This document shows positions 25,324-32,443 of a stretch of 33,515 bases of DNA, piece by piece. Made by a program: the position numbers and the translations under genes. The notes beneath the pieces were generated by a model that was not told where the DNA came from, did not search any database, and was given only the letters and a program-made list of their open reading frames with translations. The DNA is from Prauserella flavalba (GTDB lineage Bacteria; Actinomycetota; Actinomycetes; Mycobacteriales; Pseudonocardiaceae). The first letter of the stretch is position 1; each line of letters begins with the position of its first letter. The stretch spans positions 1 through 33,515 of the forward strand of contig NZ_MASU01000027.1 in NCBI RefSeq assembly GCF_003202235.1, in the 5' to 3' direction.

Positions 25324-25403
25324 CGTGATCCGCGTAGCACGTCCGCCGCGCCGCCTCGAACAGGCCCGGTGCCTGCACGGTCGATGCTCTAAGCCGCCGT
25401 AAC

Positions 25404-25420
25404 TACTATTACCAATAGGA
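25404..25420. promoter_or_regulatory. BlaI-type operator (N7 class) before methyltransferase 2
   Basis: TACTA-N7-TAGGA has one mismatch in the right half and the consensus inner T and A. It stands 80 bases before the methyltransferase 2 start on the minus strand and about 75 bases from the separate dyad serving the divergent 93-aa gene. Confidence 0.62.
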
Positions 25421-25495
25421 CTAGTCGGGCGAGCGCACTGGCCCGTTACAGCCGTCTCGCAACCGTCTACGCCTCCACACGCCTTGGATTCCCGC

Positions 25496-25520
25496 GACAT
25501 ACTATTAGTGATAGTATGTC
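25496..25520. promoter_or_regulatory. BlaI-type operator (N7 class), strongest palindrome, before the 93-aa gene
   Basis: GACATACTAT-N5-ATAGTATGTC is a perfect ten-base inverted repeat containing TACTA-N7-TAGTA. It is the most symmetrical site in the window and sits 33 bases before the GTG of the 93-aa membrane protein gene. Confidence 0.82.
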
Positions 25521-25553
25521 CTGCGGGAAGCCGTCACGAGAGGATCCGGGCCC

Positions 25554-25835
25554 GTGCCGAAGAAGGCCGCATCACGGCTCCGCCAGCCGCAGAAGGTGAG
25601 CTACAGGCCGGGGTACCGGCGGAGGTTGCTTTGGCGGATCGCTGGTTTCGCCCTGATGGGAATCGGCGTAGTGGTGGTGCTTGTCCACATGGTCGTGCAC
25701 CTCGGCAACCTGCATTTCCTCCCGACCACTGGCTTGCAGGACCTGTTGACCGGCTACCCAGTGGGCGGACTGCTGTTTCTGCTCGGCGTGGCACTGGTGA
25801 GCCGTCAGTATCAACCACGACGTCACAGCCACTGA
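25554..25835 (+). CDS. Small two-helix membrane protein, unknown function
   Basis: This 93-aa protein has a very basic N-terminus (about residues 1-27), helix one (IAGFALMGIGVVVVLVHMVVHL, 29-50), a loop and helix two (GGLLFLLGVALVS, 71-83), then a basic tail. I recognise no characterised family, though small proteins with VLVHMVVHLG and a GLQDLL-type loop seem recurrent in actinobacteria. GTG 25554 follows AGAGG at ten bases. The perfect BlaI-type dyad just upstream makes it a likely strongly controlled member of the regulon. Confidence 0.68.
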   Translation: MPKKAASRLRQPQKVSYRPGYRRRLLWRIAGFALMGIGVVVVLVHMVVHLGNLHFLPTTGLQDLLTGYPVGGLLFLLGVALVSRQYQPRRHSH

Positions 25836-26134
25836 GCGACAGCGACGCCAACACCATTGCGCCGGATGATGCGATCCACGGCCACATCCGTTTGAGCATC
25901 GGCCACAACGAGGCTGACGAGCTGCCTCAGTGGCATTGCGAGAGAGCGGCCACAGGCAGGGTTCGCTGGGTCTCTCAACTCTCGTTCAGCACTCGGCCCG
26001 GATCGCGCCGATGGCCAGCAAGGCATAGTACGTCGGTCAGCAGCTCATGTCCGATGGCAAAGCCACCTGGATGGAAGCCGGCCTCATCAGGACGTCAGGT
26101 CCCTGCCAAACCGATGGGTGCACAAACTCAATGC
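25836..26134. other. Gap without a recognised gene
   Basis: No family-like frame or RNA gene is seen between the 93-aa gene and the copA terminator hairpin. The short frames here are disordered. Confidence 0.5.
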
Positions 26135-26174
26135 CGTCGGCGCTCACCGTGCACGTGCGCGGTGAGCGCCGACG
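26135..26174 (-). terminator. Hairpin terminator after copA
   Basis: CGTCGGCGCTCACC and GGTGAGCGCCGACG form a perfect 14-bp GC-rich stem with a 12-base loop, 24 bases beyond the copA stop. There is no T-run, as is usual for actinobacterial terminators. It would end the csoR-copZ-copA transcript. Confidence 0.7.
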
Positions 26175-26197
26175 AGGCTGATAGCGGATTGGATTGC

Positions 26198-28522
26198 TCA
26201 GGCGGCAACCGGCTCCTTGACTCTCACTTCCGTCTCGCCGTGTGCTGGTGCGGCATCGGTGATGGCGCTGCGGAACCGCTTCAGGCGGAGGCTGTTGCTC
26301 ACCACAAACACCGAGCTGAACGCCATGGCGGCGCCCGCGATCATAGGGTTCAGCAGCCCCACGGCAGCCAGCGGCAGGGCAGCCACGTTGTACGCGAAGG
26401 CCCAGAACAGGTTGCCCTTGATGGTGCGCAGGGTCGTCCGCGACAGCCGGATCGCGTCCGCCGCGACCCGGAGATCCCCGCGCACCAGCGTGAGGTCGCT
26501 GGCCTCGATGGCGACATCGGTGCCTGTGCCCATCGCCAGCCCGAGGTCAGCCTGCGCGAGCGCGGCCGCGTCGTTGATGCCGTCGCCGACCATAGCCACG
26601 ACCTTGCCCTCGGACTGCAAGCGCTTGACGACGTCCACCTTATCCTTGGGGAGGACCTCGGCGACCACCTCGTCGATGCCGACTTCGGCGGCTACCGTGC
26701 GCGCGACGGCCTCGTTGTCACCGGTGAGCAGGACGGGGGTGAGTCCGAGCTCGCGTAGCTGGGCGATGGCCTCGGCCGACGTGGGCTTGACGGTGTCGGC
26801 GACCACGAGAACTGCGCGGGCCTGCCCGTCCCAGCCCACCGCCACCGCTGTCTTGCCCTCCCGCTCGGCTGCCGCCTTCGCCTCCGCCAGCTCGGACGTC
26901 AGGTGCTGGCTCCACTCTTCGAGGAGCGCGGTGCGACCAACGAGCACGGCGCGGCCGTCGACGATCCCCTGCACGCCGAGACCTTCGACGTTGGTGAACT
27001 CGTCAACGGCGGGCAACTCCCCCACCTTCTCCCTCGCGCCCCGGGCGATGGCCTGCCCGATTGGGTGTTCCGAGGCGTCCTCCAACGCACCGGCCAAGCG
27101 CAGGACCTCGTCGCTGTCGACGCCGTCGGCGACGTGCACGTCGGCCAACGCCATCTTGCCGGTGGTCACGGTGCCCGTCTTGTCCAGCACGATCGTGTCG
27201 ATGCGCCGAGTCGACTCCAGCACCTCCGGACCCTTGATCAGGATACCCAGCTGGGCACCCCGCCCGGTGCCGACCAGCAGCGCCGTGGGGGTCGCCAGGC
27301 CCAGCGCGCAGGGGCACGCGATGATCAGCACCGCGACCGCGGCCGTGAAGGCGGCCGACACGGCGCCGCCCGTACCGAGCCAGAACGCCAAGGTCCCGAC
27401 GGCAAGGGCGATGACGATGGGAACGAACACTGCGGAGATGCGGTCGGCCAGCCGCTGCACCGCTGCCTTCCCGGTCTGCGCGTCCTCGACCAGCTTCGCC
27501 ATCTGCGCCAGCTGCGTGTCCGTGCCGACGCGGGTGGCCCGCACGACGAGCCTGCCACCCGAGTTCACGGTCGCACCCACGACGGTGTCACCAGGGCCGA
27601 CTTCGACGGGCACCGACTCGCCGGTGAGCATGCTCGCGTCGACCGCGGAGTTGCCCTCCTCGATGACCCCGTCCGTGGCGATCTTCTCGCCAGGCCGGAC
27701 GACGAAGTGGTCTCCCACCGCCAGGTGATCGGTGGGGATGCGCTCCTCCCGGCCGTTGCGCAGCACCGCCACGTCCTTCGCCCCGAGTTCGAGCAACGCT
27801 CGCAGCGCGGCGCCGGCGCGGCGCTTCGAGCGCGCCTCGAAGTAGCGTCCGGCAAGGATGAACGTGGTTACCCCTGCGGCGACCTCGAGGTAGATGTTGC
27901 CGTCGCCGCTGATGCGCTGAATGGTGAGCTCGAACGGGTGGGTCATGCCCGGTTCGCCGGCGCTGCCGAGCAGCAGCGCGTACAGCGACCAGCCGAAGGC
28001 GGCCAGCGTGCCCATCGAGATGAGCGTGTCCATCGTCGCCGCACCATGCCTCAGGTTCGCCCACGCCGCCCTGTGGAACGGCCAGGCCCCCCATACCACG
28101 ACCGGCGCCGCCAGTGTCAGCGAGACCCACTGCCAGTAGGTGAACTGCAGCGCCGGGACCATGGCCAACGCGATCACGGGCACCGACAACACCAGCGAAC
28201 CGATCAGGCGGTGCCGCAGGGACTGGGTCGGATCGTCCTCCTCGGCGGTCGGCTCCGTCGCGGGTTCGGCCTTCTTCGGCCGCGGCAGCGCCGCCGAGTA
28301 GCCTGCCGCCTCGACCTGTTCGACGAGCCTGTTTGGGTCGAGATCGCTGGGGAAGCTGACCTTGGCCTTCTCGGTGGCGTAGTTGACCGTGGCGGTGACG
28401 CCGTCGAGCTTGTTGAGTTTGCGTTCGATGCGCATCGCGCAGGACGCGCAGGTCATGCCGCCGATCGCCAGTTCGATATCGCGACCGGGAGCCTGCTGGG
28501 ATTCGTGCAGGTCAGAAGTCAT
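26198..28522 (-). CDS. copA: Copper-translocating P1B-type ATPase
   Basis: CopA exports Cu(I) from the cytoplasm. The 774-aa protein has an N-terminal heavy-metal domain with GMTCASC (C25, C28), eight membrane helices, the ion-path motif ACPCAL (about residue 401), phosphorylation site DKTGTVT (about 446), SEHPIGQAI in the nucleotide domain and [10 protein letters not shown] (about 646). The CPC motif with downstream YN and MxxSS-type segments ([24 protein letters not shown]) indicates Cu(I)-class specificity. ATG 28522 follows GGAAGGA. It is the last gene of the csoR operon, and a strong hairpin follows. Confidence 0.96.
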   Translation of the reverse strand: MTSDLHESQQAPGRDIELAIGGMTCASCAMRIERKLNKLDGVTATVNYATEKAKVSFPSDLDPNRLVEQVEAAGYSAALPRPKKAEPATEPTAEEDDPTQSLRHRLIGSLVLSVPVIALAMVPALQFTYWQWVSLTLAAPVVVWGAWPFHRAAWANLRHGAATMDTLISMGTLAAFGWSLYALLLGSAGEPGMTHPFELTIQRISGDGNIYLEVAAGVTTFILAGRYFEARSKRRAGAALRALLELGAKDVAVLRNGREERIPTDHLAVGDHFVVRPGEKIATDGVIEEGNSAVDASMLTGESVPVEVGPGDTVVGATVNSGGRLVVRATRVGTDTQLAQMAKLVEDAQTGKAAVQRLADRISAVFVPIVIALAVGTLAFWLGTGGAVSAAFTAAVAVLIIACPCALGLATPTALLVGTGRGAQLGILIKGPEVLESTRRIDTIVLDKTGTVTTGKMALADVHVADGVDSDEVLRLAGALEDASEHPIGQAIARGAREKVGELPAVDEFTNVEGLGVQGIVDGRAVLVGRTALLEEWSQHLTSELAEAKAAAEREGKTAVAVGWDGQARAVLVVADTVKPTSAEAIAQLRELGLTPVLLTGDNEAVARTVAAEVGIDEVVAEVLPKDKVDVVKRLQSEGKVVAMVGDGINDAAALAQADLGLAMGTGTDVAIEASDLTLVRGDLRVAADAIRLSRTTLRTIKGNLFWAFAYNVAALPLAAVGLLNPMIAGAAMAFSSVFVVSNSLRLKRFRSAITDAAPAHGETEVRVKEPVAA

Positions 28523-28549
28523 CGTGGTGTTTCCTTCCGTGGTCGCTGG

Positions 28550-29503
28550 TCAGCCGTGGCCGCCATGGCCGTCACCGGTCCCCGGTGCCGGCGGCTGGCT
28601 GGGCGCCTCCGTGGTCCCGGTACTGCTCACGGTGAACGCGGCGGTGTGGACCTTGTCTTCGTGCTGGAAGTCCAGGAACAGCCGGTAGGCACCAGCAGAG
28701 GGCACTTCCGCGTAGAAGGTGATTCCCGGCCCGGGCTTTGTGGTCCCGTCGCCTGGTTCACCGTCCGGGTGGACGTGCAGGTAGGCGAGGTCCCCGCCGC
28801 GTAACGCGACCAGGTGCCCGTAGGCGCCTAGGTAGGGCTGCAGGTTGGTGACATCCTTGCCATCCTTGGTGACGGTGAGCGTCACCTTTGAGGTCTGCCC
28901 CGGCACGAGATCGCCGTCGAGGCGCACCCGGTACCCGTCGACCTCGGCTATCCGCGATGACTCGTAGCTGACTGGCGCGAAGTCACCCGGCACGGCCAGA
29001 TCGGCCCCGAGGGTCGTGCCCTCGCCCCCCGTCGGGGCGAAGTCAGCAAACGCTCGGTAGCTACCCGCCTGGGCGACGTTCAGGGGCACCGTCCAGGTGC
29101 CATCGGCCCTCATCTGCGGGTGAACGTGCTGGAACCCTGCCGTGTCGCGGCGCACCACGATGAGGTGCATGCGCTTCTCGTGTTCGACCTCGAAACGGGT
29201 GACCGGCTCGCCGTCCGGCCCGGTGATCTGGAAGGAGAACTGGTTGGTGGTCCCCGGGGTCAGCGTCGTGTTGGTGGGCGTGAGGGTGTAACCGCCCCTG
29301 GACGATGCGAGCCCCGCGGGCTCGTCGGGTTGCGTGGCCTCCGCGACGGTGCCGCTGTGTGTGTCCCCGTGCCCGGCGTCCTCGCCACCGGACGGGCCAG
29401 CTGCGCTGGTGAGGGGACCGACAGCGGTGCCGACCGCCCACGCGCCAGCGGCGACGAGGGCAAGGGCTACACCGTAGGCGGAGAGCTTCCCTGCAGTGTT
29501 CAT
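28550..29503 (-). CDS. Exported His-rich copper-module protein with internal duplication
   Basis: This 317-aa secreted or anchored protein has a signal helix (YGVALALVAAGAWAVGTAVG, residues 10-29), then a His/Gly-rich segment (GHGDTHSG) and a tail GDGHGGHG. The body contains two related beta-rich units (about 73-170 and 192-293). The first has MHLIVVRRD, FQHVHP and AGSYRAFADF; the second has GHLVALRGGD, YLHVHP and AGAYRLFLDF. Each carries an HVHP motif that could hold metal. Its place between copZ and copA suggests periplasm-side copper handling. I know this type from copper operons in actinobacteria but cannot give it an established function. ATG 29503 follows AGGA. Confidence 0.82.
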   Translation of the reverse strand: MNTAGKLSAYGVALALVAAGAWAVGTAVGPLTSAAGPSGGEDAGHGDTHSGTVAEATQPDEPAGLASSRGGYTLTPTNTTLTPGTTNQFSFQITGPDGEPVTRFEVEHEKRMHLIVVRRDTAGFQHVHPQMRADGTWTVPLNVAQAGSYRAFADFAPTGGEGTTLGADLAVPGDFAPVSYESSRIAEVDGYRVRLDGDLVPGQTSKVTLTVTKDGKDVTNLQPYLGAYGHLVALRGGDLAYLHVHPDGEPGDGTTKPGPGITFYAEVPSAGAYRLFLDFQHEDKVHTAAFTVSSTGTTEAPSQPPAPGTGDGHGGHG

Positions 29504-29531
29504 GACGTTCCTGTCTGCTCCGCTGCCCGCG

Positions 29532-29738
29532 TCAGGCGGTCAGCTTGTATCCGGCCTCTTCAACAGCGGCGCGCACGTCGTCCACGCCGAGCTCCTGGTC
29601 GCTGGTCACAGTGACCTCGCCCGTGGGCAGGTCCACGGCCACGTCGGTCACCCCGCTAAGGGCCCCGACCTCCTCGGTCACCGAACGCACGCAGTGCTCG
29701 CAGGTCATGCCGGTCACGGTGTAAGTCTGCTGAGCCAT
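29532..29738 (-). CDS. copZ: Copper chaperone, heavy-metal-associated domain
   Basis: This 68-aa ferredoxin-like HMA protein has GMTCEHC (C13, C16) for Cu(I) and the usual beta-alpha-beta ending EEAGYKL. It delivers Cu(I) to CopA or CsoR. AAGGTGA precedes the ATG. It lies 19 bp after csoR in the same operon. Confidence 0.94.
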   Translation of the reverse strand: MAQQTYTVTGMTCEHCVRSVTEEVGALSGVTDVAVDLPTGEVTVTSDQELGVDDVRAAVEEAGYKLTA

Positions 29739-29757
29739 CCGTCTTCACCTTTCTGCA

Positions 29758-30039
29758 TCAAGAACGGACAAGTCGGGCGATAGCGTCGCTCGCCTCGCGC
29801 ACTTTTGCGTCCGCAGTCTCGCCACCCTCGGCGATCGCCTCGGCCACGCAGTGCTTGAGATGTTCGTCCATCAGCCCGAGGGACACCGCCTGCAGCGCCT
29901 TGGTAGCCGCCGCGATCTGCGTCAGGATGTCGATGCAGTACTCATCGCTCTCGACCATCCGCTGCAAGCCCCGGATCTGCCCCTCGATGCGGCGCAGCCG
30001 CTTGAGGTAGCCGTCCCTGTCACCGGTGTATCCCCGCAT
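29758..30039 (-). CDS. csoR: Copper-sensing transcriptional repressor
   Basis: This 93-aa all-helical CsoR/RcnR-family repressor carries the Cu(I) triad C35-H60-C64 (YCIDIL, DEHLKHC) and the basic motif RLRRIEGQIRGLQRM (about residues 14-28). Cu(I) binding releases it from DNA. ATG 30039 follows AAGGAGAG. Five TACC-N7-GGTA-type dyads in the window, two of them between csoR and the divergent ferredoxin, are its expected sites. Confidence 0.95.
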   Translation of the reverse strand: MRGYTGDRDGYLKRLRRIEGQIRGLQRMVESDEYCIDILTQIAAATKALQAVSLGLMDEHLKHCVAEAIAEGGETADAKVREASDAIARLVRS

Positions 30040-30075
30040 TGTTCTCTCCTTACCTGCGTCAATGAGCCCCCATCT

Positions 30076-30090
30076 TACCCCTTACCCGTA
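30076..30090. promoter_or_regulatory. CsoR-like operator, csoR side
   Basis: TACC-N7-CGTA, one mismatch to the TACC-N7-GGTA core, lies 36 bases upstream of csoR and probably mediates autoregulation of the csoR-copZ-copA operon. Confidence 0.55.
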
Positions 30091-30130
30091 TCTAGGAGAG
30101 GCACGACTGGACCCGTCGACCAGTTCATGT

Positions 30131-30147
30131 ATACCGTAGGGGGGTAC
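30131..30147. promoter_or_regulatory. CsoR-like operator before the ferredoxin
   Basis: ATACC-N7-GGTAC with a G-rich centre (GTAGGGG), 25 bases before the ferredoxin start on the plus strand. It matches known CsoR sites of the TACCCC-to-GGGGTA form and shares its core with four other dyads here. Confidence 0.7.
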
Positions 30148-30171
30148 GGCAGTCAATTGAGAGGATGAGCG

Positions 30172-30420
30172 ATGCGGGTCACCATCGACTTCGAGAAGTG
30201 CGACAGCCATGCCGTCTGCGCACTGACTGCTCCGAAGATCTTTTGGGTCGACGATCACGGCTACACCCAGTTCGACCCCGCGCCGGACGAAGCCGAGCGG
30301 GAGAACGCTGTCCGCGCCGCTCAGCAATGCCCAGCGCAAGCGATCCAGATCGTCGAGAACCGCGAGGCAGGATGCGGGCGAGCGAGCAGACAACAGGGAA
30401 GCAACGGTCCACAACGATAA
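30172..30420 (+). CDS. [3Fe-4S]-type ferredoxin with CxxHxxC
   Basis: This 82-aa small ferredoxin has C10-x-x-H13-x-x-C16 and C53-P, the pattern of actinobacterial ferredoxins with a His in place of one Cys, expected to hold a [3Fe-4S] cluster and often paired with cytochromes P450. No P450 or reductase gene is present. The tail (QQGSNGPQR) is basic. ATG 30172 follows GAGAGGA. It is divergent from csoR and has a CsoR-like dyad just upstream. Copper damages Fe-S clusters, so copper-induced replacement of a ferredoxin is a plausible role. Confidence 0.85.
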   Translation: MRVTIDFEKCDSHAVCALTAPKIFWVDDHGYTQFDPAPDEAERENAVRAAQQCPAQAIQIVENREAGCGRASRQQGSNGPQR

Positions 30421-30690
30421 GCGCGAGCCGAGGCCAGCGACTGCCCATGCGCCACCGAGAACTCCACCAGATAAGGGCTGCGACATGGAAGAACTGTGGA
30501 GAACGCACCGAAGCGCCCGGGTCGGCGACTGGTTGGTATCCGGCGAGGCGGCGGTAAAACTGTGCTGTCGAACTCTGCTGCCATTGCTACAAGCCGGCGT
30601 GAAGCGCCGAGGTCGCCTGACATCCATCCGAGCGACCGTGGCTGTGTCCCGTACTCAGCACTGCATCAAGCCCGACTGACGTCAAGGCCC
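30421..30690. other. Gap without a recognised gene
   Basis: A 64-codon plus-strand frame (30485-30679, MEELWRTHRSARVGDW) has an ATG but no clear ribosome site and no family likeness. I see nothing else here until the CsoR-like dyads. Confidence 0.45.
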
Positions 30691-30694
30691 TCAA

Positions 30695-30709
30695 TACCCC
30701 CCTAGCGTA
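30695..30709. promoter_or_regulatory. CsoR-like operator, distal site before the DHA2 exporter
   Basis: TACC-N7-CGTA with CCCCTAG in the centre; one mismatch to the core repeat. It overlaps the possible -10 region TATATA and lies about 62 bases before the exporter start. Confidence 0.58.
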
Positions 30710-30742
30710 TATAGCAGAGCGGTGCTAGCTTCGCAGCGAACA

Positions 30743-30761
30743 CATACCCCTAACTGGTATG
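30743..30761. promoter_or_regulatory. CsoR-like operator, proximal site before the DHA2 exporter
   Basis: CATACC-N7-GGTATG is a perfect six-base inverted repeat containing TACC-N7-GGTA. It ends nine bases before the chosen start codon and touches the ribosome site, so a bound repressor would block the transcript early. Confidence 0.65.
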
Positions 30762-30770
30762 GAGTACATG

Positions 30771-32177
30771 ATGGCTACAACGACATCAGGCCAGCCGACA
30801 AGACGGCGATGGTGGGCGCTGACGCTCATCGCCGCAGCACAGTTCGTGGTGATCATGGACACCTCGATCATCGGAGCCGCGTTAACCCGGATACAGGCCG
30901 ACCTGGGCTTCTCGCCGGAGAACCTGTCCTGGGTTTTCAACGCCTACGTCATCGCCTTCGGCGGCTTACTGCTGCTCGGCGGGAGACTTTCGGACCTGCT
31001 GGGCGCCCGCCGAATCTTTATGACCGGGTGGGCGGTCCTGCTCGCCGGATCGGCGGTAGCCGGTGCCGCAGGCGAAGTCTGGGTCGAGCTCACCGGCCGC
31101 GCGCTGCAGGGCGCCGGGGCCGCGCTCATCGCACCCTCGGCCCTGACCCTGCTGATGATGCTCTTCGGGAGCGAGCCCCGAGAGCTGGCCAAGGCCCTCT
31201 CGCTTTACGGGGCCGCCGCGCCCGCTGGTGGCACGGCGGGCGTGTTCCTCGGCGGCGTCATTACCGAGTACGTCAGCTGGCCGTGGGTCTTCTACATCAA
31301 CATCCCGATCGCCCTGTTCGCTTTGGCCGTCGCCCCTGCCCTGATGCCCAAGGCGGCCGCACGGCGTGGCGCCACCGACCTGCTCGGTGCCGTGACCGTC
31401 ACCGCGGGCCTCTCTGTGGCCGTCTACGCCATCGTCCGAGCTCCCGAGCTCGGCTGGGGCTCAGGGGGCACCGTGGTCAGCCTGATAATCGCGATCGGGC
31501 TCCTGGCAGCGTTCCTGGTCATCCAGGCCAGGAAGAGCGCCCCACTGGTGCGCCTGGGCATCTTCCGAACACCGGACCTGGGCGCCGCCAACGTCGCCCA
31601 GCTGTTGCTGGGTGCGGCATGGATCCCCATGTGGTTCTTCCTCAACCTCTACCTGCAGCAGGTTCTCGGCCTCGACGCCTTCGCGAGCGGTTCGGCCCTG
31701 CTGCCGATGACCACGGTCATCCTGCTCATCATGGTTGCGGCGGCTCCGCGCGTGGTGGCACGAATCGGAGCGAAACCCATGATCGTGAGCGGCCTACTCG
31801 TGTTGGCGCTCGGACTGTTCTGGCTCTCGCTGGCGCGGCCAGATGGCACCTTCTGGGCGGACGTGCTCCCAGCATCACTCGTCGCCGCCCTCGGCATGGC
31901 ACTGGCGTTCGTTCCGTCACTGGGCACGGCCATCTCAAGTGCCCGCCCAGAGGAAGGCGGACTCGTTTCGGGAATCGTCAACACCAGCTACCAAATCGGC
32001 TCCGCACTAGGGCTGGCCGCGATGACAGCCGTGGCCACCTCGTTCGGCGCCAACGAACTTGGGAGCACCGGCGCAGTCACCACCGGACTTTCCGCGGCCT
32101 TCATCGGTACTGCGGCGATCGCCGTCGCGGGTGCGCTGATCGCCGGCGCCACCCTCCGCAGGAAGGCGGCAGCGTGA
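30771..32177 (+). CDS. DHA2-family (EmrB/QacA-like) major facilitator exporter
   Basis: This 468-aa proton-driven exporter with 14 predicted helices has FVVIMDTSIIGAALTRIQADLG in helix one, GRLSDLLGARR between helices two and three (motif A), and GGVITEYVSWPWVFYINIPI (motif C region, drug-antiporter type). The substrate is unknown. QacA/EmrB relatives export cationic drugs and antibiotics. ATG 30771 has GGAG six bases upstream. ATGs at 30759 and 30768 are in frame, but the first lies in the operator. Two CsoR-like dyads precede it, so copper control is predicted. The next gene overlaps its stop. Confidence 0.9.
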   Translation: MATTTSGQPTRRRWWALTLIAAAQFVVIMDTSIIGAALTRIQADLGFSPENLSWVFNAYVIAFGGLLLLGGRLSDLLGARRIFMTGWAVLLAGSAVAGAAGEVWVELTGRALQGAGAALIAPSALTLLMMLFGSEPRELAKALSLYGAAAPAGGTAGVFLGGVITEYVSWPWVFYINIPIALFALAVAPALMPKAAARRGATDLLGAVTVTAGLSVAVYAIVRAPELGWGSGGTVVSLIIAIGLLAAFLVIQARKSAPLVRLGIFRTPDLGAANVAQLLLGAAWIPMWFFLNLYLQQVLGLDAFASGSALLPMTTVILLIMVAAAPRVVARIGAKPMIVSGLLVLALGLFWLSLARPDGTFWADVLPASLVAALGMALAFVPSLGTAISSARPEEGGLVSGIVNTSYQIGSALGLAAMTAVATSFGANELGSTGAVTTGLSAAFIGTAAIAVAGALIAGATLRRKAAA

Positions 32178-32443
32178 TGCGACGGTTGCGCGCACTCGGT
32201 CCGGCCGAAGCGCCCGAGAAGTCCACCGAGTTACTCACCGCGATCCTCGATCGCCATGGCTCCGCGGGCGACATGGTCCGCACCATGGCCCACTCGCCCG
32301 CACTGCTGCGGGGCTACTTGGATTTCTCCCGGGCATTGAAACGAATGAAGGTGCCTCGCGCACTCAGCGAGAAGCTCGCGCTCGCGACGCAGGAGTGGAT
32401 CGGATGCGCCACATGCCTGGCCGCCCACACCGAAGGCGCTAGG
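32178..32443 (+). pseudogene. AhpD/carboxymuconolactone decarboxylase-family gene, truncated by the right IS
   Basis: The first 88 codons of an AhpD-like protein remain: RGYLDFSRALKRMKVPRALSEKLALATQEWIGCATCLAAHTEGA. The active-site pair is intact as C-A-T-C and is followed by AAH, as in alkylhydroperoxidases. The reading frame then enters the IS at 32444, so the C-terminal half is lost. ATG 32178 overlaps the exporter stop (TGATG), showing it was the second gene of a CsoR-controlled unit. Confidence 0.85.
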
